From an uncultured Clostridium sp. (lineage in GTDB: Bacteria; Bacillota; Clostridia; TANB77; CAG-508), in the NCBI GenBank assembly GCA_946495655.1, contig CAMMDS010000004.1:1-64000 (forward strand): 64,000 nucleotides of DNA. The letters run 5' to 3'. This document shows, piece after piece, positions 26,719 to 36,134 of this stretch (positions are counted from its first letter, which is position 1; each line of letters opens with the position of its first letter). A model generated the notes under the pieces. It was not told where the DNA came from. It made no database searches and was given only the letters and a program-made list of their open reading frames with translations. Both the position numbers and the translations under genes were made by a program.

Positions 26719-27177
26719 TTATCTATTTAATAAATATATTCCAACATTTAAGTATGTTGCAAAAATTGTCCATATTAGATATGGTATTTGTAAATAAGCC
26801 GACAATTTATTTTCTTTATAAAATTCCATTATCATTTTAATAATTAATATTACTAATAATATTATCCATATACATGAGAATAATCTCCATTTAAATACAA
26901 AAAATAATATTGGCCAGATTAAATTTACTATTAATTGTAAGTAATATGTTTTATTGATTTTTTCATTAATTAATCCTTTTGTATCTAATATTCCATAAGA
27001 TATTCCCATTAAAATATATAGTATCGTCCAAACTATACCAAATATAAATCCTGGTGGTGATAGTGGTGGTTTATTTAAAGTGTTGTAATCCATAAACTGA
27101 GATACTATTAATCCTACAAGACCTCCTAAAATAACTGGTATTAAAATTGCTTTAATCCAAACTTTTTTGTTTTTCAA
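26719..27177 (-). CDS. TspO/MBR family membrane protein
   Basis: A 152-residue, five-helix membrane protein of the TspO/peripheral benzodiazepine receptor family. Diagnostic blocks are KPPLSPPGFIFGIVWTILYILMG near the start of helix 2 and LIWTIFATYLNVGIYLLNR at the end. Family members bind tetrapyrroles and are linked to porphyrin handling and stress. The length is typical. It is downstream of ucpA but separated by a terminator, and upstream of the SOD gene by 27 bp, so it may be co-transcribed with SOD. Confidence 0.88.
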   Translation of the reverse strand: MKNKKVWIKAILIPVILGGLVGLIVSQFMDYNTLNKPPLSPPGFIFGIVWTILYILMGISYGILDTKGLINEKINKTYYLQLIVNLIWPILFFVFKWRLFSCIWIILLVILIIKMIMEFYKENKLSAYLQIPYLIWTIFATYLNVGIYLLNR

Positions 27178-27198
27178 AATAACCTCCTAAACAATAAA

Positions 27199-27246
27199 AA
27201 ACTGAATATAATATAATAAATTTCTTTATCATATTATATTCAGTTT
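27199..27246 (-). terminator. Terminator after the ucpA-like gene
   Basis: AAACTGAATATAATAT pairs with ATATTATATTCAGTTT, a 16-bp perfect stem with a 16-nt loop. Confidence 0.75.
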
Positions 27247-27267
27247 AATTTGCTTTATTCGTTTAAG

Positions 27268-28050
27268 TTATACTCCTACACTCATTGTCTCTGGTAGTGT
27301 AGATCCACCGTCAATGACATAGCTTTGACCTGTTAAATAAGAAGCTTCATTACTTGCTAAAAATGCTGCAAGTTCTCCAAGTTCTTCTATTGTACCTAAT
27401 CTTTTCATTGGAATACCTTTAGCAATTCCTTCAACTACCGAATCCGGATTATTACTATCAGAATCTTTTGCAATTCCTTCTACCATAGGTGTCATTATAT
27501 ATCCTGGAAGTATCGCATTTACACGTATTCCTTTTTCAACCACTTCTGCTGCTAATCCTTTTGTAAATCCAAGTAAAGCTGCCTTTGTTGTAGCATATGC
27601 TACCTCTCCTGTATCTGCAACCATTGTACCTGTTACAGAAGACATGTTAACAATTGCTCCACCTTGTCCCATATGAGGTAGTACAGCTTTTGACATATTC
27701 CATGCTCCCTTAATATTAATATCAAAATGAAAATCTCTTATTTCGTCTGTTGTTTCTAAGAAAGGAGTTAGTTTTGCAACACCTGCATTATTTACTAATA
27801 TATCAACATGTCCATGTTTTTCTATTACTTTATCTACCGCTTCTTTTATTTTTTCATTATCACGAATGTCTACTTTATACCCGTCTACTTCATATCCTTC
27901 TTTTTTTAAATTTTCTACTGTTTCAAATAATTTCTCTGAATAATCAAATATTGATATTTTAGCACCATATTTTAAGAATACTTTAACAATTCCTAATCCA
28001 TTTCCCATAGCTCCTCCTGTAACTATGGCCACTTTATTTTCTAATTTCAT
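27268..28050 (-). CDS. ucpA: UcpA-like short-chain dehydrogenase/reductase
   Basis: A 260-residue SDR. The NAD(P)-binding loop is TGGAMGNGLGI, NNAG follows, and the catalytic set is N-S-Y-x-x-x-K (MSSVTG; AYATTKAAL). The stretch FHFDINIKGAWNMSKAVLP, the LASNEASYLTGQ block and the ending GGSTLPETMSVGV closely match my recollection of E. coli UcpA. The substrate is unknown. The ATG at 28050 is used because the GGAGGA just before it is the ribosome site; an upstream ATG at 28062 overlaps that site. Confidence 0.85.
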   Translation of the reverse strand: MKLENKVAIVTGGAMGNGLGIVKVFLKYGAKISIFDYSEKLFETVENLKKEGYEVDGYKVDIRDNEKIKEAVDKVIEKHGHVDILVNNAGVAKLTPFLETTDEIRDFHFDINIKGAWNMSKAVLPHMGQGGAIVNMSSVTGTMVADTGEVAYATTKAALLGFTKGLAAEVVEKGIRVNAILPGYIMTPMVEGIAKDSDSNNPDSVVEGIAKGIPMKRLGTIEELGELAAFLASNEASYLTGQSYVIDGGSTLPETMSVGV

Positions 28051-28113
28051 ACATTCCTCCATTCTGGCAATCTCGCCAAGTAATTAATATTTTCTATTAT
28101 GTACTTTTTTGAA

Positions 28114-30045
28114 TTATATATTTATTTTTTGCAAAAGTAAAGACCTATATTTTCTATAGGTCTTACTATCTGCGGTGTTATCTTCCTCCACCGCCACCTC
28201 CGGCCACCGGCCTCCGCCGCCTCCGCCAGAGAAACCTCCGCCTCCACCAGTTGATGATGAGTAAGCAGATGAAATCGATGAGTTAATTGCACTACTGAAA
28301 CTTGATGAAAAATTACTATGATACATAAAATACATGTATGTTGATGTATTCAAAGTATCTAAAGAATCTATATTTGGATAAACTGTTTTTAATTGTTTTA
28401 ATACTTTATCTGCAATTCCAAATGCAGTAGCATAAACCAAATAATGCTCCCATACCTCTATAGCTGGAACTTCTTTCTCATTTAATAATGAGAAATCTTC
28501 CATATATTTTTTTAACCCTTTCCATTTTTCCTTAGCATTTACTCCTTTTTGTGTTAATACATTACTCTTTTTCTTTATTCTAGAACATAATATTCCGTTT
28601 ATTAGAAATATTATTGATAGTGGAAATGCCCAAAATAGTGTTATTATTACAAATACATAATATACTCCTGCGAGTCCATTGTAATTCACATAATCCTCTT
28701 TTATTTCTTTACTTATCATTTCCTCTTCTGCTAATTGCTTTTCTATTAATTTTCCGTTTCTTTCTATTAAACTTGCTACACTTGATGAATGTGAAGTAAT
28801 ATATTTTTCTAACTCTTTTATCTCTATTTCTTTTTTTGATTTGTATATTTTTGATATAAAGTTTAGTATTGCTTTTTCATCACTTTTTAATGAATTATCC
28901 GCTTCTTTTAATTTCTTTATATAAATCTTCTCTTTGTTTTTCTCATCTTTTTCTACTCTTAAGTCTAGATATTTTTTTAATTTTAAATCAAGAATAGTTG
29001 CAGAAAATATTTTCCCAAAACGATTTGATATTCCAGTATATGTTTCTTCTAAAATATATACTGCTTCACCTGGTGTCGTTTTTTCGTCTGGAAGTTCTCT
29101 AAAATAATCTAATTTTTGCTCTGGTTTATATTTTTGCATTCCATTTAATTTTTTGCCATATTTCACTGCTTTTTCTATAAAAATTATACATAATGCTAAT
29201 ACAACAAAAATCATAAAGACAACTATGACGTCATCTTGAATTTCTTCCCATTGTCTTCTTAAGTTAGCCTGTTTAGCCCATTTTGATTCTTCTTTTATAA
29301 CTTCATCATATCTATCTTCATCATAGATTCTACCAGAAGTTGTTATCATATTTGTAGGAAATAATGTCCTTACTTCAACATACACACCTGCATCAAAATC
29401 ATCTATTTTAAATTTTATTGTATTTTCATCTGTAACATATATTTCTCCATTCAACCCTTCTGTATGTCCCCATACTTTTATATCGTCAATATTATTTGCA
29501 TCTTCCGGAAGAATTATTGTCCCAGTGATTTTATCAGCATCAATCTCAAAATTTTCTCCTACAAATTGCCAATAAAGCTCAGCATAATCGTTATATTTTC
29601 CTATTGCATCTTTTACCGTATAAGAAATCTCATATGTTTTTGTATCATAGCTATTATCCAATCCTACTCCCCATGCAATCTCAAAATCACCTTTAGAATT
29701 TTTTAGCGCATAATAGCAGTTTTTTGTAACATGATACATTTCTTCATCTATTTGTGTAAATTCTTTATTTAATGTAACATCTTTAACTTTTACATTTTCT
29801 ATACTAGAATACTTGTCTTTATCTGTTTTAAAAGTTTTATATAATGTATTAGTGTTTCTTATATCTATATTCCAAGTTTCTGTTACATCCATACTTCCAT
29901 CAGAATTAATAGTAACAGAAAAATCAAGTTTATTTAGATATAGACTACCATCATCTGCTGCTTTAGCATTGTTGTTAATAAAAATTACATTAAACATGAA
30001 AATAAACATAAATATAACAAATAGTTTTTTCAAATTTCTAAGCAT
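28114..30045 (-). CDS. DUF2207 membrane protein with altered C-terminus
   Basis: A 643-residue protein: signal peptide, an extracellular DUF2207 domain (LDFSVTINSDGSMDVTETWN), membrane segments near residues 275-290 and 465-490, and a C-terminal tail. The family usually ends in a run of glycines. Here FSGGGGGGR is followed by WPEVAVEEDN and about 25 more residues that read through the terminator hairpin. In an adjacent frame the glycine run continues and stops at 28178-28180 (GGGGGGR, stop). A one-base indel in the GC-rich glycine tract is therefore likely. The protein should be a surface-exposed membrane protein of unknown role. Confidence 0.8.
   Translation of the reverse strand: MLRNLKKLFVIFMFIFMFNVIFINNNAKAADDGSLYLNKLDFSVTINSDGSMDVTETWNIDIRNTNTLYKTFKTDKDKYSSIENVKVKDVTLNKEFTQIDEEMYHVTKNCYYALKNSKGDFEIAWGVGLDNSYDTKTYEISYTVKDAIGKYNDYAELYWQFVGENFEIDADKITGTIILPEDANNIDDIKVWGHTEGLNGEIYVTDENTIKFKIDDFDAGVYVEVRTLFPTNMITTSGRIYDEDRYDEVIKEESKWAKQANLRRQWEEIQDDVIVVFMIFVVLALCIIFIEKAVKYGKKLNGMQKYKPEQKLDYFRELPDEKTTPGEAVYILEETYTGISNRFGKIFSATILDLKLKKYLDLRVEKDEKNKEKIYIKKLKEADNSLKSDEKAILNFISKIYKSKKEIEIKELEKYITSHSSSVASLIERNGKLIEKQLAEEEMISKEIKEDYVNYNGLAGVYYVFVIITLFWAFPLSIIFLINGILCSRIKKKSNVLTQKGVNAKEKWKGLKKYMEDFSLLNEKEVPAIEVWEHYLVYATAFGIADKVLKQLKTVYPNIDSLDTLNTSTYMYFMYHSNFSSSFSSAINSSISSAYSSSTGGGGGFSGGGGGGRWPEVAVEEDNTADSKTYRKYRSLLLQKINI
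28140..28164 (-). terminator. Terminator read through by a frameshifted gene
   Basis: AAGACCTATA pairs with TATAGGTCTT around a 5-nt loop. It lies inside the apparent coding sequence of the DUF2207 gene, which supports the frameshift described there. Confidence 0.75.
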
Positions 30046-30278
30046 ATTCTATCTCCTTTATTTTATATATTTATATAATAGCATTAATCAAATTATTCTT
30101 CAATCTATTTAAATTACTACTATTTTCTTTTTTCTACTTTAATTAAAAATCATTTACATTATATCATAAATTATTGGAATATTTTAGTTTTTTTCTGCAT
30201 ATAATTATATAAAGTATTAATTAAGCATAATGTAATGAAAATATTTTTATAAATTACATAAAAAATACCGCTTATGTA
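30046..30278. other. Intergenic upstream of tRNA-fMet
   Basis: AT-rich with no gene seen. It separates the divergent DUF2207 gene from the tRNA promoter. Confidence 0.4.
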
Positions 30279-30308
30279 TTGACAATATATTATTTTAAGT
30301 AGTATAAT
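30279..30308 (+). promoter_or_regulatory. Promoter of tRNA-fMet
   Basis: TTGACA (30279-30284) and TATAAT (30303-30308), 18-bp spacer, 16 bp before the tRNA. Confidence 0.8.
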
Positions 30309-30324
30309 TAATATGTTAACATAT

Positions 30325-30400
<76 letters not shown>

Positions 30401-30409
30401 AAGTATATA

Positions 30410-30441
30410 TCACTAGAACTGTAACGGTTTTAGTGATTTTT
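30410..30441 (+). terminator. Terminator of tRNA-fMet
   Basis: ATCACTAGAAC pairs with GGTTTTAGTGAT and is followed by TTTTTT. Confidence 0.8.
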
Positions 30442-30494
30442 TATTGCCTTAAACTTAGTTGCAATAATGCTTAAAAATGGCATTATTATGTCAA

Positions 30495-30517
30495 ATTGGG
30501 TAAAAATTGGGTAAAAT
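30495..30517 (+). repeat. Left integrase arm-type repeat
   Basis: Two tandem copies of the 11-mer ATTGGGTAAAA, 122 bp inside the left core. The same 23 bp recurs near the right end (51475-51497), also about 120 bp from its core. Confidence 0.75.
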
Positions 30518-30597
30518 AACCACCTCAAACGCCCGAAATTCTAATAAAAATTCAATAAAAAATTTGCTATAAATTTATAATTTTTATAAAAATCTTC

Positions 30598-30650
30598 AAG
30601 TAAAAAACTTTTGGGAAAGAGATATAAAATCTCAAAGTTTTTTACTTTTT
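30598..30650 (-). terminator. Terminator of the integrase gene
   Basis: AAGTAAAAAACTTT pairs with AAAGTTTTTTACTT, with an inner GAGAT/ATCTC stem; T-rich on both strands. Confidence 0.7.
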
Positions 30651-30696
30651 AATATCGTGAAAATTTGTAATTTGTGAAAATTAGAAAAAAGTGAAA

Positions 30697-31890
30697 TTAA
30701 GACCTTGTTGGTAATAGTAAGTTTTCTAGTGCATATCCAGCTTTTCTATTATGAGAAAGTAGTGGATGTACATAAAAGTCAAGTGTTGTACTTATTTGTG
30801 CATGACCTAGTCTTGCAGAAACAACAGCTATATCAACATTTTGTGCAACTAGTAAACTTGCATTTGTATGTCTTAATCCGTGAAAATTAATTACAGGTAA
30901 TCCTATTGTACCTACATATTTAACAAACCATTTGCTTATAGAAGAAGGATGCATAGGTTTGCCATCAGCTTGTACAAATAACCTATCAGAATTCGTCCAT
31001 AATTCGCCATATAGCGATTTTTGATCTTCATACCATAACTTATATTCCTCAAGCAAAGAAATGATAAATTCGGGTATTGCAATCTCTCTAATGGAGCTTT
31101 CTGTTTTAGGAACTTTTGTAAATACTCCCATATCTGATAGATACTGACTAGAACGGTTAATACTTATAATTCCATTTCTAAAATCAACATCTTGCCATTC
31201 TAATCCCATTAATTCACCTAAACGAACACCAGTAAAGATAGTAAGAATGATAGCAACTTTATATTTAGTATCTTCTACAGAAAGTTTTTCTAAATTTTCT
31301 AATAATATTTTAGTTTGCTCATCATCATAAGATCTTCTTTTAGGCTTTTTAGCTCTAGGTGGTTGAACACGTTCAGCAGGATTACTTACAATTAATTGCC
31401 AGTAAACAGCTCTATGAAGCATTGCTCTTAATAGTCTGTGATGTTCTAAAATGGTTTTACCAGATAAAGGCTTTTTAGTTTTTGTGCCATTGTTACCTTT
31501 TTTTCTAACTAATTGAGTATCTTTTTCAAGTAAGTCATAGAATTTCATAATGTCAGTTGGTCTGATTTTGTTTATATAAAAATGTCCAAAGTATGGTAGA
31601 ATTCTTGTTTCTAACATTCTACAATATCGTTTGTATGTAGTTGGAGCTAATTCTTTTGAACCATAATCTCTTTTCCATACATCAACAAATTCAGAAAATT
31701 TAAGAGATTTACCATCTATGACTAAACCATTTTGTACTTCAGTAACAAATTTTGCTAATTCAACTTCAGCTTCTTTTTTAGTTCCGTGAATAGTTTTTCT
31801 GTGTATCATTGGTTTTCCGTTTAAGTCAAATCCTTCTGATACTGTTAACCTGTAACTATTTTTTCCTCTTTTTTCTATACTCCCAGCCAT
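30697..31890 (-). CDS. int: Tyrosine recombinase (integrase) of the element
   Basis: A 397-residue phage-type integrase. The N-terminal residues 1-55 form an AP2-like arm-binding domain (GSIEKRGKNSYRLTVSEGFD); a SAM-like core-binding domain follows (about 60-165). The catalytic domain has Arg in FTGVRLGELMG (about 222), HGLRH (about 335-339), LGHA and the nucleophile Tyr in LDFYVHPL (about 371). It should act at the tRNA core site and at the ATTGGGTAAAA arm repeats. AAAGGAGGTG precedes the ATG. Its stop is about 320 bp from attL, the usual position for an integrase. Confidence 0.95.
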   Translation of the reverse strand: MAGSIEKRGKNSYRLTVSEGFDLNGKPMIHRKTIHGTKKEAEVELAKFVTEVQNGLVIDGKSLKFSEFVDVWKRDYGSKELAPTTYKRYCRMLETRILPYFGHFYINKIRPTDIMKFYDLLEKDTQLVRKKGNNGTKTKKPLSGKTILEHHRLLRAMLHRAVYWQLIVSNPAERVQPPRAKKPKRRSYDDEQTKILLENLEKLSVEDTKYKVAIILTIFTGVRLGELMGLEWQDVDFRNGIISINRSSQYLSDMGVFTKVPKTESSIREIAIPEFIISLLEEYKLWYEDQKSLYGELWTNSDRLFVQADGKPMHPSSISKWFVKYVGTIGLPVINFHGLRHTNASLLVAQNVDIAVVSARLGHAQISTTLDFYVHPLLSHNRKAGYALENLLLPTRS

Positions 31891-32116
31891 TACTTATTTC
31901 ACCTCCTTTCAAGTATAACTATGGAAGGGAGAGTATTTATGTGTATTATATAGTATTTTTTGATAAATTACCAGCTATTTTTGTTTATTTTTAGATACTT
32001 TCAAAGATTACAATAAAATTCATAAAAGAAAATATAAAAACATAAAAATACTGGATGAAATGTAATACGATTTGATTTACAAAATTTTACAATAGATGCA
32101 ATATTTTACTAAATCC
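31891..32116. other. Divergent regulatory region, int / PHP-SMC gene
   Basis: AT-rich, no coding sequence seen. It carries the int ribosome site at its left edge and leads into the promoter of the PHP-SMC gene. Confidence 0.4.
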
Positions 32117-32145
32117 TTGAGAAAAATGGAAAATTTTGATATAAT
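32117..32145 (+). promoter_or_regulatory. Promoter of the PHP-SMC ATPase gene
   Basis: TTGAGA (32117-32122), 17-bp spacer, extended -10 TGATATAAT (TATAAT at 32140-32145). It closely resembles the promoters at 38686 and 51782. Confidence 0.7.
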
Positions 32146-32171
32146 TCATAAAAAATAAAGGAGAACTTAAA

Positions 32172-34772
32172 ATGGATATTTTTAAAAATGGAGTGAGATT
32201 TGTAAGATTTGATTGTCATTTACATACAAAATCAGATAAAGAATTTAAGTATGATGATGAAGAAAATAAATTTTTAGAAAGATATATAAATAAACTAAAA
32301 GAAAAAGAAATAAATGTGGGAATTATCACTAATCATAATAAATTTAATTATAATGAATTTAAAAATTTGAAGAAAAAAGCCATAAAAGATGAAATTTTCT
32401 TAATACCAGGGGTGGAATTATCAGTTAAAGAGGGAAGTAATGGATTACATGTTTTAATCGCTTTCTCAGAAGAGTGGATTAGTAATGGAAACGATAAAAT
32501 AAACGCTTTTTTAGATTCTGCTTTTATTAATGTAACAGAAAATAGAGAAAATGAAAATACAAGGTGTGATTATGATTTATTTCATTTAATAGAAGCGTTA
32601 AATAGAACTCAGAAAGATTATTTTATTATTTTTGCTCATGTGGATCAAAAATCAGGGATTTTTTATGAATGTGATGGAGGAATGATTTCTACATTATTTA
32701 ATAAAAACATTTTAAGAGAAAAGACCTATGGATTACAAAAATCATATAATAATGATAACTATCAGAATTTTGTAAATTGGACAAATATGAGGTTACCTAG
32801 AATAGAGGGCTCAGATCCAAAATGTATAGATGATATAGGAAAAGGAAATAAAAAAACATATATAAAAATAGGAGATTATTCATTTAATACAATAAAAAAT
32901 GCATTGACAGATTTTGAAAACAGAGTTTCTGATAAAGCTGAAAATACTGAAAAACATGGATACATTGAATCGCTTAATATTGAAGGAGGAAAATTTAATG
33001 AGAAAAAGTTTTACTTTTCAAAAGAATTAAATAATATAATAGGTATACGAGGAAGTGGAAAATCAGCTGTATTAGAAATTACTAGAGACATTTTAGGATT
33101 AAAATCAGATATAGATAAAAATTACAAAGATAATTTGGTTAAATATTATGTGGATTCTGGATGTAAGGCAACTTTAAATATTGTAGATAGATATAATAGA
33201 AAATATAAAATTATTAAATATTTTTCTGATAATAAAACATATATTGAGAACGATAATGGAGATATTGAAAATATATCAGTAGATGCTTTAATAAAAAACC
33301 CGTTATATTTTGGACAAAAAGATTTATCCATGAGAACGGATAATTTTGAAATGAAGTTACTAGAAAAATTAGTAGGTTATAAGGATGTACTTTATACAGA
33401 AGATTTTAATAATATAAATAATCAAATAAAAGAAGATTTCGCTATATTAATTAATCTGTTGGAAATTCCTGATAAAATAGCAGAACAAACAATAGAAAAA
33501 AATAATATCAATACTCAATTAAAAGTATTTAAGGAAAAGGGAATAAATGAAAAATTAGGAAAGATTCAAAATTTTAATGAAGATACATTAGAGATAGAGA
33601 ATACTATTCAAAAGTTAAATACGTTAATTAATGATATGAATAATTCAACAGAGATAACTGTAAATGATATAGAAGAGTTAAAAAAATATGAATCAAAATA
33701 TAATTCAGAGATTTTTGAAGAAATTAATAATGCTATAAATAGAATAATTATGCAGATGCAATCATTTGAAAAAATTAAAGAAAATATAAACAAGGAGATT
33801 ACTTTATTAAAACAAATACAGGGAAAATTCATAAACAAAAAGGATGGATTTATTGATGAATTTGAAAAAATAAAAAGAGAAATTAATCAAGACTTGAATC
33901 CAGATACATATTTAAAATTAAACCAAGATAAGGTAAAGCTAGAAACATCAATTAAAAATTATAAAGATAAATTAGAAAATATAAATACGACAAAAGCAAG
34001 ATTAACTAATAATTTGAAAAAAAGAAGAGAACTTATAATGAGAGTTAATTCAATTTATAAAGAAAGAATACAAAAAATAAATGAAAGCCAAGATAATATA
34101 AAAATTACATTTGTTGCTAATGGAAATAAAGAGAAGTTTATTGATGATATGAAGAATCTAGTAAAAGGCAGTGGAATAAGAGGAGATGTTATAAGTAAAT
34201 TAAACAATTTTTCAGATTATATAGGCATTATGGAGGATATTTATTTAAATGATTCTAAAATTTTAAAAACATTAATTAAAGATTCAGATATAGAAAAAAT
34301 AAATAGTATAATGAAAGGAAAATTAGATATAGTCTGTGAATATGTGTCAGAGAATTATGTTGAAATAAAATATCACGATAAACCATTAAAAAACCATTCT
34401 CTAGGACAAAGAGCCTCTGCTATTATTTTGTTCATTATTGAACAAAAAGAAAACGATTTAATAATTATAGATCAGCCTGAAGATGATTTAGATAATCAAG
34501 TGATTTATAAGGAATTAATAACTACAATAAGAAAAAGGAAAAAAGACATACAATTTATTTCCTCAACTCATAATGCAAATATTCCAGTATTAGGAGATGC
34601 CGAACAAATAATTTGTCTGAAAGATGATGGAAGCAATATTAATATAAATAATAATAGCATAGATAATAGTAGTATTCAAAATGATATAGTACAGATAATG
34701 GAAGGTGGTCCAGAAGCTTTTAAAAGAAGACAACAAATTTATAAAGAATGGAAAATAAATAGTAGCATATAA
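32172..34772 (+). CDS. PHP-domain SMC-like ATPase (TrlF/Ppl-like defence protein)
   Basis: An 866-residue two-part protein. The N-terminal PHP phosphoesterase domain has FDCHLHT (residues 13-19), ITNHNK, PGVELSV and FAHVDQ as metal ligands. An SMC-type ATPase follows: Walker A GIRGSGKSA (about 289-297), a coiled coil of roughly 330 residues, signature SLGQRAS (about 742-748) and Walker B LIIIDQPEDDLD (about 763-774). This matches the TrlF-family PHP-ATPases, and to my knowledge the single-gene anti-phage system called Ppl has the same architecture. It is a likely single-gene defence unit, with its own promoter and a terminator at 34.77 kb. AAGGAGAA precedes the ATG. Confidence 0.82.
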   Translation: MDIFKNGVRFVRFDCHLHTKSDKEFKYDDEENKFLERYINKLKEKEINVGIITNHNKFNYNEFKNLKKKAIKDEIFLIPGVELSVKEGSNGLHVLIAFSEEWISNGNDKINAFLDSAFINVTENRENENTRCDYDLFHLIEALNRTQKDYFIIFAHVDQKSGIFYECDGGMISTLFNKNILREKTYGLQKSYNNDNYQNFVNWTNMRLPRIEGSDPKCIDDIGKGNKKTYIKIGDYSFNTIKNALTDFENRVSDKAENTEKHGYIESLNIEGGKFNEKKFYFSKELNNIIGIRGSGKSAVLEITRDILGLKSDIDKNYKDNLVKYYVDSGCKATLNIVDRYNRKYKIIKYFSDNKTYIENDNGDIENISVDALIKNPLYFGQKDLSMRTDNFEMKLLEKLVGYKDVLYTEDFNNINNQIKEDFAILINLLEIPDKIAEQTIEKNNINTQLKVFKEKGINEKLGKIQNFNEDTLEIENTIQKLNTLINDMNNSTEITVNDIEELKKYESKYNSEIFEEINNAINRIIMQMQSFEKIKENINKEITLLKQIQGKFINKKDGFIDEFEKIKREINQDLNPDTYLKLNQDKVKLETSIKNYKDKLENINTTKARLTNNLKKRRELIMRVNSIYKERIQKINESQDNIKITFVANGNKEKFIDDMKNLVKGSGIRGDVISKLNNFSDYIGIMEDIYLNDSKILKTLIKDSDIEKINSIMKGKLDIVCEYVSENYVEIKYHDKPLKNHSLGQRASAIILFIIEQKENDLIIIDQPEDDLDNQVIYKELITTIRKRKKDIQFISSTHNANIPVLGDAEQIICLKDDGSNININNNSIDNSSIQNDIVQIMEGGPEAFKRRQQIYKEWKINSSI

Positions 34773-34791
34773 ATGTTACTATTTATTTTTT
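34755..34791. terminator. Bidirectional terminator overlapping two gene ends
   Basis: AAATAGTAGCAT pairs with ATGTTACTATTT, flanked by a T-run. The convergent stops (34772 and 34779) lie inside it. Confidence 0.75.
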
Positions 34792-35864
34792 TCCATCCAT
34801 TCAAGCAATTCATCTTCTGAAATTATATTACTATTAAATTCTTTAATTTTTTCTTTAGCAAGTTTCTTCCAATTATTAAAAGCTATTTTAACTTGTTCAT
34901 CATTAGATCTTTTAACTTGCATTAATCTTCTTTGATAATTATTTCTATAAAATTTAATTCCTTCTATAGTATTTCTTTTTTTAGAATAAGAATTGTTAGC
35001 ACCAATCTTTTTACAAGTTACTTCATCTTTACAATATACAATATCACAATATTTTTCGTTATTTTTAAGTGGAATAAAATATTTACCACAGTTTTTACAA
35101 CTTTTAATTTTTATATTCTTATTAGTGGCTATTTCAAATAAGAAAATATACAATATATTAGATAAGTATAAAGTGTGAAAAACAGGACTATTACCTAAAC
35201 TTATTATTCCATTTTCTAGATGTTCTCTAACAATTTTAGGTGTTATAGATTGTGAAGCTATATGGTATATATCATGTGCAAATTGCTGGTAATAATATAC
35301 TTCTATGTTTGTAGAATATTTAAATAAATTATTAAATATAGAATAAGCAAGATATTTTTCTAAAGGACTATAATTTTTATCTACTAAATTATTATTTAAA
35401 TTAAACATATAGTCCACACATTGTCTTATTAAATACTGTAATTTTTTTAACTTAGGTTTAACTCTATTAAAAATAGGTTGATAAGTTTTTATAAATTCAT
35501 TGTCTGTTTTATAAAATTTTAATAAAGGAATAGATTTATCAAATTCACTTAAAATAGTAAATCCATAAAAACAGAAAAATGTACGATAAGAGCTTTCAAA
35601 AGATGCAAAATTTGCATTAAGGAATTTTATTAAAAAAGTACCATAACTTTCTTCAAAAGGCTCTAACAATGTGGATGAAGAAAAATAAATTTCTTTATCA
35701 TTATTAGCATTATCCAAAAGTATATTTGGGAATCTATTATTTTTATCATGATTAAAAGTAGTTTTATACAAAGAAATAGAAGTTGTATAAAACTCTTTTC
35801 TTTTTTCTCTATTAAACCAAAAGTTAAAACAATTTTTTACTGGAATATTATCTTCTCTTAACAT
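34779..35864 (-). CDS. DUF6076-like protein with C-terminal zinc ribbon
   Basis: A 361-residue protein. The N-terminal 230 residues are aromatic and helical with no motif I can name. Near residue 255 is CKNCGKYFIPLKNNEKYCD followed by CKDEVTCKK, a CxxC...C...C zinc-binding module of the kind found in CGNR/DUF6076 proteins. A basic helical tail ends the protein. It is common in mobile elements, but no function is known to me. The gene is convergent with the PHP-SMC gene and has its own promoter (TTGCAT/TATAAT), so it is a separate unit. It may be a regulator of the island. Confidence 0.6.
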   Translation of the reverse strand: MLREDNIPVKNCFNFWFNREKRKEFYTTSISLYKTTFNHDKNNRFPNILLDNANNDKEIYFSSSTLLEPFEESYGTFLIKFLNANFASFESSYRTFFCFYGFTILSEFDKSIPLLKFYKTDNEFIKTYQPIFNRVKPKLKKLQYLIRQCVDYMFNLNNNLVDKNYSPLEKYLAYSIFNNLFKYSTNIEVYYYQQFAHDIYHIASQSITPKIVREHLENGIISLGNSPVFHTLYLSNILYIFLFEIATNKNIKIKSCKNCGKYFIPLKNNEKYCDIVYCKDEVTCKKIGANNSYSKKRNTIEGIKFYRNNYQRRLMQVKRSNDEQVKIAFNNWKKLAKEKIKEFNSNIISEDELLEWMEKNK

Positions 35865-35929
35865 ATAAACACCTCAAAATATAAATTGCAATGTGTTTTA
35901 TTAAATAAAATTGCTAACAAAGTACCTTA

Positions 35930-35958
35930 ATTATACAAAAAAATAGTGAAAAATGCAA
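35930..35958 (-). promoter_or_regulatory. Promoter of the DUF6076-like gene
   Basis: TTGCAT (35958-35953) and TATAAT (35935-35930), 17-bp spacer, minus strand. Confidence 0.6.
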
Positions 35959-36134
35959 TAAAAATTACAAATAAAAAATCATATAACCATTGAAAAAACT
36001 GAAAAAGAAGAAAATACAATAAAAAATTTAAAAAAATTTTAAAAATAGCACAAGATTTTATGGTTGTACTGAGCTTTATAGTAGAAGGGAGGGAGAGAAT
36101 GAAATTTTAAACGATAAAGAAAGGAGGCAGTATT

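Noticed and set aside
28114-28177. Extra C-terminal residues of the DUF2207 protein as a real domain
   Set aside because: They encode a terminator hairpin and follow a likely frameshift; the family ends in glycines.
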